This document shows positions 55,089-64,000 of a stretch of DNA of 64,000 nt, one piece after another. A program made the translations under genes and the position numbers. The notes beneath the pieces were generated by a model, which worked only from the letters and a program-made list of their open reading frames with translations, was not told the DNA's origin and did not search any database. Positions within the stretch are counted from its first letter, which is position 1; each line of letters starts with the position of its first letter. The stretch is from Herbidospora yilanensis (lineage in GTDB: Bacteria; Actinomycetota; Actinomycetes; Streptosporangiales; Streptosporangiaceae). The stretch lies in contig NZ_BBXE01000031.1 of the NCBI RefSeq assembly GCF_001570565.1, forward strand, positions 1-64,000, given 5' to 3'.

Positions 55089-56753
55089 TTACAGGAACGG
55101 CAGGTAGAGGCCGGCGGCCAGGACCAGCGCGCCGGAGCCGAGGATCACGGGGGAGCGGTACCACGCCCGGTCCCCGGCCAGGGAGTCGTCCTTGAGGTCG
55201 ACGTCGGTCAGCCCGTACACCAGACCGCGCAGCTCCTCCTCCGGCTTGGGTGTGGTCACCAGCGTGATCACGACCGACACGACCGCGTCGACCGCGAACG
55301 CCGCCCCCGCCGCGACGAACGAGGCGTTCAGGTCGGTGCCGAGGTCGAAGACCCCCGCCCGATAGGGGATGTAGACCGCGAACGCCGCCAGGGTGCCCGC
55401 GATGATGCCCCAGAAGCCGGCCCAGGGGGTCATCCGCTTCCAGAACAGGCCGATGATGAACGTCGCGAACAGGGGCGCGTTGAAGAACGCGAACAGCGCC
55501 TGGAGGTAGTTCATGATGTTCGAGAAGCCGGCCGCGATGAACGCCGTCCCGATCCCGGCCACCACACCGCCGATGGTGGCGAGGCGCCCGAGCCGTACAT
55601 AGAACTCGTCGGGTCTGCCGCCGTCCACGTGACCCTTCCAGATGTCGTACGTGAACACGGTGTTGAACCCCGAGACGTTCGCCGCCATGCCCGCCATGAA
55701 CGACGCGAGCAGGCCGGTCACCGCGACCCCGAGCACCCCGTTGGGCAGGAACTCGTTCATGAGCAGCGGGATCGCGTAGTTGTACGCGGGCCCGCCTTCC
55801 TTCCCCAGGTTCGAGAACAACACGAGCGCGACGAGGCCCGGGATCACCGTCACGACCGGGATCAGCAGCTTCGGGTAGGCCGCCACGATCGGCGTCAGCC
55901 GCGCCGCGTTGGTGTTGCGGGCCGACAACCCGCGCTGCACCTCGGCGAAATTGGTCGTCCAGTAACCGAACGACAACACGAACCCGAGCCCGAACACGAT
56001 CCCGATCCAGCTCGCCCCCAGCGGATTGTCCGTGGACGCGGTCGTCGACCACGTGTGCAGCCCGCCCTCGCCGAGCACGCTCTCGCGGACCTTCCGCCCG
56101 AGCCCCTCGAACCCCCCGACCCGGATCAGCCCCAGGACCACCACGGGCACCAGGCCCGCGATGATCACGAAGAACTGCATGACCTCGTTGTAGATGGCCG
56201 ACGACAACCCGCCCAGGGTGATGTACGCCAGCACGATCGCCGCCGAGACGATCACCGACACCCAGAGGGGCCAGCCGAGCAGCGCCTCCATCACGAGGGC
56301 CAGGGCGTAGAGGTTGATCCCCGCGATCAGCACCTGCGCGACGGCGAACGCGATGGCGTTGAAGAGCTGGGTGGCCGGATTGAACCGCCGCCGGAGGAAC
56401 TCCGGCACGCTGTGCACCTTCGACCGGTAGTAGAACGGCATCATCACGACGCCGAGGAACACCATGGCCGGAATGGCGCCGATCCAGTAGTAGTGCACGG
56501 TCATGAGGCCGTACTGGGCTCCGTTGGCGGCCATGCCGAGGATCTCGATCGCCCCGAGGTTGGCGGAGACGAACGCGAGACCCGTGATCCACGCGGGCAG
56601 GGCACGCCCGGCGAGGAAGAAGTCGCTGGAGGAGCGGATGGCGCGGCGGGCGGCGAATCCGATGCCCACCACGACGGCGAAGTAGAGCGCCAGGATCAGA
56701 TGGTCCAGCGCGTTGACGTCCAGGCGGAGGTCCTGGGGAGCGAGAGCGAGCAC
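55089..56753 (-). CDS. Sodium:solute symporter (SSS family)
   Basis: This 554-residue, very hydrophobic protein has about 13-14 membrane segments in the sodium:glucose/solute symporter fold (LDHLILALYFAVVVGIGFAA; SSDFFLAGRALPAWITGLAF; SVPEFLRRRFNP; YITLGGLSSAIYNEVMQFF). SGLT-like N-terminus and RRRFN match sugar or similar solute carriers. It forms an operon with the small membrane protein downstream (10 bp gap). The solute is not determinable. Confidence 0.92.
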   Translation of the reverse strand: MLALAPQDLRLDVNALDHLILALYFAVVVGIGFAARRAIRSSSDFFLAGRALPAWITGLAFVSANLGAIEILGMAANGAQYGLMTVHYYWIGAIPAMVFLGVVMMPFYYRSKVHSVPEFLRRRFNPATQLFNAIAFAVAQVLIAGINLYALALVMEALLGWPLWVSVIVSAAIVLAYITLGGLSSAIYNEVMQFFVIIAGLVPVVVLGLIRVGGFEGLGRKVRESVLGEGGLHTWSTTASTDNPLGASWIGIVFGLGFVLSFGYWTTNFAEVQRGLSARNTNAARLTPIVAAYPKLLIPVVTVIPGLVALVLFSNLGKEGGPAYNYAIPLLMNEFLPNGVLGVAVTGLLASFMAGMAANVSGFNTVFTYDIWKGHVDGGRPDEFYVRLGRLATIGGVVAGIGTAFIAAGFSNIMNYLQALFAFFNAPLFATFIIGLFWKRMTPWAGFWGIIAGTLAAFAVYIPYRAGVFDLGTDLNASFVAAGAAFAVDAVVSVVITLVTTPKPEEELRGLVYGLTDVDLKDDSLAGDRAWYRSPVILGSGALVLAAGLYLPFL

Positions 56754-56783
56754 GGACCCCCGCTACCCCTCGACCTCATGGCA

Positions 56784-57206
56784 TCACGTGCGTTCCAGTG
56801 CGACGACCGGGATCTTGCGCCCGGCCGCCTTCTCGTGTTCCGAGAAGAACGGGTAGTTCTTCTTGATCTGCGACCACAACGCGTCGTACTCGGCGCCCTC
56901 CGTCGGCCGGGCCATGGCGATGTAGACCTGGTCGCCGACCTCCACCGTGACCTCGGGGGTCTTCAGGAGGTTGCGGAACCACTCCGGGTCTTCGGGCGCG
57001 CCCGCGGCCGAGGCCATGACCAGCAGGTGGTCGCCCTCGATGACGTACATCATCGGGGTCGTGTGGGGGCGGCCGGTGACGCGGCCGCGGGTGGTGAGGA
57101 TCAGCAGGGCGCGGCCCTCGAAGGGGCCGCCGCCCCCGTGGGCGCGGAACTCCTCGATCGTCCTGCGGTTGATCTCGCGGACGTCGCCGTCGGTCGGGTT
57201 GCTCAT
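56784..57206 (-). CDS. F420-dependent nitroreductase family (DDN-like) protein
   Basis: This 140-residue split-barrel protein is of the deazaflavin-dependent nitroreductase type: ILTTRGRVTGRPHTTPMMYV, then LLVMASAAGAPEDPEWFRNL and VTVEVGDQVYIAMARPTEGA. These residues line the F420 pocket in the family. The substrate is unknown. The ATG at 57206 was chosen; an ATG at 57215 (MGRMSN) is also in frame. It lies on the minus strand downstream of the patatin gene. Confidence 0.88.
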   Translation of the reverse strand: MSNPTDGDVREINRRTIEEFRAHGGGGPFEGRALLILTTRGRVTGRPHTTPMMYVIEGDHLLVMASAAGAPEDPEWFRNLLKTPEVTVEVGDQVYIAMARPTEGAEYDALWSQIKKNYPFFSEHEKAAGRKIPVVALERT

Positions 57207-57235
57207 GCGCCCCATACTTGCCGGAAAAGACGTTC

Positions 57236-58060
57236 TCAGTCCCAGATCCCGGCGACCCGCGCGGCGACCGACGGCGCCTGGGCGAGGCCGGCCTTGAAGG
57301 CGGGGGCCCACAGGCCGGGGTCGAGGACGTTGCCGCCGAACACGGCCTTGGCCGCCTCGTCGGGGCCGACCGACACGGTCTTCGGCGCGCCGGTCTTCTC
57401 CAGTTCGCGGGCCAGCCGCTGGGGCGGCACCATGCCGGTGAGCGGTTCGAGCACGACGACCGCGCCGGCGCCCCTGGCCAGGTCGGCGTTGGTGCCGCTG
57501 CGCACGCCGCCGTCCATGTAGCGGGCGCCGTTGATCTCGACCGGCGGGTAGACGCACGGCACGGCGCAACTGGAGGCGACGGCGAGGGCGAGCTCGACCC
57601 CCGATTCGCGGGTCCAGACGACGAACTGGCCGGTGGCGGCGTCGACGGCGGTGATCTGGAGGTCGCGCTCGGGCCACACCTTCACCGGCAGCCGGTCGCC
57701 GACCGACTCGATCCGGGCCATGCCGTCGACCACGGGGAGGGCCAGGGCCAGCTCGCCGACCCTCCGGCGGGCCTCCTTCGGGTCGATGTCCGGGTCGAAG
57801 AGGATCCCGAACGCCTGCATGACCGGCTCCATGTCGACGGCCGGGCGGGGTCCGTGGTCGCTCGTGCTCTGCCGCGCGACGGCCTGTTCCAGGTCGGCGC
57901 CGGTCGCGATGAGGGCGCCGACGACGGAACCGGCGGACGTGCCGATGATCGTGTCGGCGTCGCCCAGGTCGATGCCCTCACGGCGCAGACCGGTCACGAT
58001 CCCTGCTTCCCAGGCGATGCCGGCGATGCCGCCGCCACCCAGGACCAATGCTCTCGTCAT
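57236..58060 (-). CDS. Patatin-like phospholipase
   Basis: This 274-residue protein has the patatin fold: oxyanion Gly-rich loop LVLGGGGIAGIAWEAG, nucleophile Ser in IIGTSAGSVVGAL, and catalytic Asp in YMDGGVRSGTNAD. It is probably a cytoplasmic lipid acyl hydrolase with no signal peptide. It is 29 bp upstream of the DDN-like gene on the same strand and could be cotranscribed. Confidence 0.92.
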   Translation of the reverse strand: MTRALVLGGGGIAGIAWEAGIVTGLRREGIDLGDADTIIGTSAGSVVGALIATGADLEQAVARQSTSDHGPRPAVDMEPVMQAFGILFDPDIDPKEARRRVGELALALPVVDGMARIESVGDRLPVKVWPERDLQITAVDAATGQFVVWTRESGVELALAVASSCAVPCVYPPVEINGARYMDGGVRSGTNADLARGAGAVVVLEPLTGMVPPQRLARELEKTGAPKTVSVGPDEAAKAVFGGNVLDPGLWAPAFKAGLAQAPSVAARVAGIWD

Positions 58061-58088
58061 ATACCGAATTATGTTCTATCGGTGCCCT

Positions 58089-58652
58089 CTACGGGAGGGC
58101 GACCACGGCGTATCTCTCGTCGTCGATCGGGCGGCCCCACAACGCCGGATCGGGGAGGGGTTCCACGACGATCTCCCGGACCATGGGACGAAGTGTTCCG
58201 GCCACTTCCCCGGCCGTCAGGCCCGCGCCGCCCCAGCGGCCCTCGACCAGCACGAGCCGTCCGCCGGGACGCAGGCTCGCGATCCACCCGCGCAGGGTCG
58301 CGGCCGGATCGGGGAAGATCCACAGCAGGTGGCGGCAGAGCACCACGTCGAAGTGGCCCGGGGGCTCGGCGGCGTCGCCGACGGTGATCTCGGGCCGATG
58401 GCCCGCGCCGGCGAGTTTGCGCCTGGCCCGCTTCACCATCTCGGGCGACCGGTCGACGCCGACGGGCCGGTGGCCCTGCTCGGCCAGCAGGAGGGTCAGA
58501 GAGCCCGTGCCGCAGCCCGCGTCGAAGACGTCGGCGGGCGGGCCGGGGAGCCACGCGGCCAGCCGGGCCGACCAGGCCGCCCGCACGACGGGGTCGCGCA
58601 GGCCATGGTCGGGCTGTTCGTCGAAGGTGGCCGCCTGGTCGTCCCAGTTCAC
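58089..58652 (-). CDS. Class I SAM-dependent methyltransferase
   Basis: This 187-residue protein has motif I VFDAGCGTGSLTLLLAEQ, the acidic VGVDRSPEMVKRARRKL and HFDVVLCRHLLWIFPDPAA. It is a small-molecule methyltransferase of the Methyltransf_11 type. The GTG at 58652 overlaps the def stop (GTGA), so it is coupled to peptide deformylase, whose formyl-peptide substrate it does not obviously share. The substrate is unknown. Confidence 0.88.
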   Translation of the reverse strand: MNWDDQAATFDEQPDHGLRDPVVRAAWSARLAAWLPGPPADVFDAGCGTGSLTLLLAEQGHRPVGVDRSPEMVKRARRKLAGAGHRPEITVGDAAEPPGHFDVVLCRHLLWIFPDPAATLRGWIASLRPGGRLVLVEGRWGGAGLTAGEVAGTLRPMVREIVVEPLPDPALWGRPIDDERYAVVALP

Positions 58653-59158
58653 GACTGGCGCAGCTCGCGGAACTCGGTCAGGACGACCTCGCGGGCCTCG
58701 GGTGTCAGGTGGTCGATGTAGAGGATGCCGTTCAGGTGGTCGGTCTCGTGCTGGAAGCAGCGGGCCAGGACGCCCGTGCCGACCACGGTGATGGGCTCGC
58801 CGCGCAGGTCGAAGCCGTGGACCGTCGCCACGTTGGGGCGGCCCAGGGCGGCGCGCGGGCCGGGGACCGACAGGCAGCCCTCGCCGCCGACGTCGAACTC
58901 CTGCTCGTCGGCGGGGGGCAGCTCCAGGGTCGGGTTGACGACCACGCCCTTCTGGAAGACCTCGTCGGCGTCGGGGCAGTCGTAGACGAAGACGCGCAGG
59001 TCGACGCCGATCTGGTTGGCGGCCAGGCCGACGCCCTCGGCGGCGTACATGCTCTCGAACATGTCGTCGGCCAGGGCGGCGAGTTCGTCGTCGAACTTCT
59101 CCACCGGGCGGCACGGGGTGTGCAGGACCGGCGTCCCGACGATCGTGATGGGTCTCAT
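58649..59158 (-). CDS. def: Peptide deformylase
   Basis: This 169-residue metallo-deformylase removes the N-formyl group from new proteins. Motif 1 is GVGLAANQIG, motif 2 is EGCLSVPG and motif 3 is CFQHETDHLNG, giving the Cys and two His metal ligands. The ATG at 59158 was chosen because GGAG lies 5 nt upstream (ATGGAGCACATG). An ATG at 59167 and one at 59185 are alternatives. A perfect 21-bp palindrome lies 36 bp upstream, in the divergent region shared with the GH74 gene. Confidence 0.93.
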   Translation of the reverse strand: MRPITIVGTPVLHTPCRPVEKFDDELAALADDMFESMYAAEGVGLAANQIGVDLRVFVYDCPDADEVFQKGVVVNPTLELPPADEQEFDVGGEGCLSVPGPRAALGRPNVATVHGFDLRGEPITVVGTGVLARCFQHETDHLNGILYIDHLTPEAREVVLTEFRELRQS

Positions 59159-59194
59159 GTGCTCCATTGTCGCAGCGGTCTCCACCTGAGATAG

Positions 59195-59215
59195 TTGGTT
59201 TGGTAATCAAACCAA
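59195..59215. promoter_or_regulatory. Perfect palindrome between def and GH74 genes
   Basis: TTGGTTTG-GTAAT-CAAACCAA, with 8-bp perfect arms. The core TTTGGTAATCAAA resembles MarR-family operators. It lies 36 bp from the def start and 85 bp from the GH74 start. Confidence 0.6.
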
Positions 59216-59218
59216 GTT

Positions 59219-59268
59219 CCATGCACGCGCTGGGCGGACGGTCAGGGTCCCCACCTGATCGTGCATGG
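59219..59268. repeat. Inverted repeat CCATGCACG/CGTGCATGG
   Basis: CCATGCACG (59219-59227) and CGTGCATGG (59260-59268) are perfect 9-bp inverted copies 32 bp apart, upstream of the GH74 start. They could form a long stem in a leader RNA or be paired regulator half-sites. Confidence 0.4.
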
Positions 59269-59300
59269 CCGGTTATCCATTCACGGAGGAGAAACCGTCC

Positions 59301-62054
<2,754 letters not shown>

Positions 62055-62203
62055 AAACCCGGCCACGAGAACGCATGAGCCGCCTGTCCCCGGGTCGGAG
62101 GACGAGACGTCGTCTACGACCCAGGGATCAGGCGAAATGGTCCATCTGGGGGAAAGTCCGCTGCAAGGGCCGTGACTATGCTGGCCGTGGGGGTGACACC
62201 TAT

Positions 62204-62647
62204 ATGGCTATGGCCGGGCCCACCGATCCCGACGTCGATCCGAAGACGCCGGTCGCGGTGGACAACAGTGGAATCAAGGGACGGCTCGACCGTTTCCGCG
62301 CGACCCGCACGGGCGCCCTGACCCTGAAGATCGTGATCGGCACGATCGGCGGGGCCATGGTGATCGGCGGGCTCATCATGGTGCCGTTCCCGGGGCCGGG
62401 CTGGCTGGTCGTGTTCGCCGGGCTGGCCCTGCTGGCGACCGAGTTCAGCTGGGCCCACCGGGTGCTGGAGTTCGCCAAGCGTTACGTCACCATCGCGACC
62501 GACTGGCTGAAGCGGCAGAACTGGGCGGTGCGCATCATCGCCGGGATCCTGACGTTCGCGGTGGCCTTCGCGATCGTGTGGGGGTGCCTGAAGCTCACGC
62601 TCGGCTTCGACATGGTCGAATTCGGGCTGAACTTCATCAGCCGTTGA
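62204..62647 (+). CDS. TIGR02611 family membrane protein
   Basis: This 147-residue protein has two membrane regions. The first contains IVIGTIGGAMVIGGLIMV, followed by the family-defining PFPGPGW and WLVVFAGLALLATEFSWAHR. The last is AVRIIAGILTFAVAFAIVWG. TIGR02611/PGPGW proteins are uncharacterised. ATG at 62204 chosen; no clear ribosome site. It overlaps the convergent M20 gene by 11 nt. Confidence 0.87.
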   Translation: MAMAGPTDPDVDPKTPVAVDNSGIKGRLDRFRATRTGALTLKIVIGTIGGAMVIGGLIMVPFPGPGWLVVFAGLALLATEFSWAHRVLEFAKRYVTIATDWLKRQNWAVRIIAGILTFAVAFAIVWGCLKLTLGFDMVEFGLNFISR

Positions 62648-63812
62648 GCAGGCGCCGCTCCGCGAGGGCGGCCAGCACGCGTGACCCGTCGGCCATGACC
62701 GAGTCGTCGAACTCGGTCTCGGGGGAGTGGTTGGTCGCACAGGTCGCCGGGTCGGCCCCCTTCGCGTGGGCACCCAGCACGAGGAACGCGCCCGGCACCT
62801 CGTCGAGGACGAACGAGAAGTCCTCCGACCCGGTGGCCGGGCGCGGCATCGTCAGATAGCGGTCGGCCCCCACGATCTCCGGCACGACCTCCGCCGCGAA
62901 CGCCGCCTCCGCGGCGTCGTTGACCGTCACCGGGTAGCCGATCCCGAACGTGCACTCGGCGCGCAGCCCGTGGGCCTCCGCGATGCCGGTCGCCAGCCGG
63001 ACCACCCCTTCCTTGACCTTGGCCCGGGTCTCGGCGGAGAACGCCCGGATCGTCGCCTGGAACCAGGCCTCTTCGGGGATCACGTTGTCGGCGGTGCCGG
63101 CGTGGAACTGCCCGACGGTGATCACGACCGGGTCGAACACGTCGAAGGCCCGGGTCGTGTACGTCTGCAACTGGCTCACGATCTCGCAGCCCACCTGGAC
63201 GGGATCGAGCGCCCGGTGCGGCGTGGACCCGTGGCCGCCCCGCCCGCGCACGGTCACGTCGAAGGTGTCGGCGGCGGCCAGGATCGGGCCGGGCCTGGTG
63301 ACGAACCAGCCGCTCGGCACGATGGCCGAGAACACGTGCAGGCCGTAGGCGGCGGCGACGCGGTTGCCGGCGGCGTCCAGGACCCCCTCGTCGATCATCA
63401 GCTTGGCGCCCTCGTGGCCCTCCTCGCCGGGCTGGAACATGAAGACGACGTCGCCGGCCAGGTGCTCGCGGCGTTCCGACAGCAGCCGGGCGGCGCCGAC
63501 GAGCATGGCGGTGTGCAGGTCGTGGCCGCAGGCGTGCATCGCGCCGTCGATCGCCGACCGGTAGTCGACCGGGACGCGCTCCTGGATCGGGAGGGCGTCC
63601 ATGTCGGCGCGCAGCAGCACGCTCTGGCCGCCGCTCCGGCCGCCGCGCAGCACGGCGGTGACCGAGGTGAGCCTGTCGCCGGTGGTGACCTCCAGGGGCA
63701 GGCCGTCGAGGGCGGCCAGCACCTTGTCCTGCGTCCGAGGCAGATGGAGGCCGATCTCGGGTTCCCGGTGGATGGCTCGCCGCAGTTTTTCCAGCTCGTC
63801 CTGAAAGGTCAT
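62637..63812 (-). CDS. M20 family amidohydrolase (hippurate hydrolase type)
   Basis: This 391-residue metallo-amidohydrolase has LRRAIHREPEIGLH, DMDALPIQE, and metal-site CGHDLHTAML (Cys94, His96, Asp97). The second-shell FQPGEEGHEGA and a C-terminal His in GSEDFSFVLDEVPGAF follow. It probably cleaves N-acyl amino acids or aromatic amides in the cytoplasm. The ATG at 63812 is followed by the family N-terminus. It shares a divergent region of 115 bp with the secreted gene at 63928. Confidence 0.93.
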   Translation of the reverse strand: MTFQDELEKLRRAIHREPEIGLHLPRTQDKVLAALDGLPLEVTTGDRLTSVTAVLRGGRSGGQSVLLRADMDALPIQERVPVDYRSAIDGAMHACGHDLHTAMLVGAARLLSERREHLAGDVVFMFQPGEEGHEGAKLMIDEGVLDAAGNRVAAAYGLHVFSAIVPSGWFVTRPGPILAAADTFDVTVRGRGGHGSTPHRALDPVQVGCEIVSQLQTYTTRAFDVFDPVVITVGQFHAGTADNVIPEEAWFQATIRAFSAETRAKVKEGVVRLATGIAEAHGLRAECTFGIGYPVTVNDAAEAAFAAEVVPEIVGADRYLTMPRPATGSEDFSFVLDEVPGAFLVLGAHAKGADPATCATNHSPETEFDDSVMADGSRVLAALAERRLLNG

Positions 63813-63927
63813 GCCTCATCCTCGACCGGGTCGCGGATCGTCTTCAACGCGGCGCGCCTTTTCGCCCGCGATCCGTCACCGGCTGCGATTCTGAAGTGAC
63901 GTCCTGTCACTGTCGCCGGGAGGAATC

Positions 63928-64000
63928 ATGCTCGTTCCGCTCGCCCTCACCGCATTGCTCTCCGGCGGGGTCTCCATCACCATCGAGAACGGCGTGACCG
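63928..64000 (+). CDS. Secreted protein (partial, cut by the right edge)
   Basis: The ATG at 63928 follows GGGAGGAA by a few nt. The visible 24 residues begin MLVPLALTALLSGGVS, a signal-peptide-like hydrophobic start, then ITIENGV. The rest lies outside the window, so the function cannot be stated. Confidence 0.6.
   Translation, partial: MLVPLALTALLSGGVSITIENGVT

Overview
High-GC (roughly 70%) actinobacterial chromosome, most like Streptosporangiaceae or a close relative. The support is the dnaG–sigma-70 pairing, a single-chain glycyl-tRNA synthetase, F420-type enzymes (DDN-like and TIGR03668-like), sugar ABC importers without their own ATPase, a bacterial nitric oxide synthase, an alpha-lytic-type protease and a GH74–CBM2 xyloglucanase. 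Many starts sit 6-8 nt after a TANNNT or CANNCT -10-like hexamer, which suggests leaderless mRNAs.

Layout. 1-3.9 kb: zinc uptake and regulation (znuA-znuC-znuB-zur, then a CGNR protein), read leftward behind a clear Zur box. 3.9-17.5 kb: housekeeping (glyS, ppdK, dgt, ferredoxin-reductase-like enzyme, degenerate M23 lipoprotein, dnaG, principal-type sigma factor), with three ATTGGT-N4-ACCAAT-type palindromes upstream of ppdK. 17.6-27.9 kb: tRNA-Asn, nitric oxide synthase, enoyl-CoA hydratase, two alpha/beta hydrolases, WYL regulator, galactokinase, PLP enzyme, PgeF-like protein, methyltransferase, MerR-thioredoxin pair and macro-domain protein. 28.3-33.2 kb: a tight three-gene operon encoding a DUF559-type PD-(D/E)XK nuclease with an unknown N-terminal half, a winged-helix protein, and a 1057-residue protein with two different P-loop ATPase modules (ORC/STAND-like, then HerA/FtsK-like). 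This looks like an undescribed DNA-targeting conflict system and is the main candidate for novelty.

33.2-37.2 kb: DUF2264 protein divergent from aldehyde dehydrogenase and 2-hydroxyacid dehydrogenase, around an unusually AT-rich dyad. 37.2-38.8 kb: a scar with a VOC gene and decayed IS5- and IS982-type transposase pieces. 38.8-43.2 kb: sugar ABC importer and divergent ROK regulator. 43.3-49.6 kb: small accessory genes, including an ArsR-SRPBCC-VOC operon and one decayed gene. 49.7-59.2 kb: CAT-anticodon tRNA, FtsX-like membrane protein, secreted serine protease, LysR regulator, orphan sugar-binding lipoprotein, sodium:solute symporter, F420 enzyme, patatin, methyltransferase and peptide deformylase. 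59.3-64 kb: GH74 xyloglucanase, TIGR02611 membrane protein, M20 amidohydrolase and the start of a secreted protein.

The genes suggest a soil saprophyte that degrades plant polysaccharide and protein (GH74-CBM2, S1 protease, sugar importers, galK). No rRNA genes, CRISPR arrays or intact mobile elements were seen. All functions are read from motifs by eye; no database search was run.
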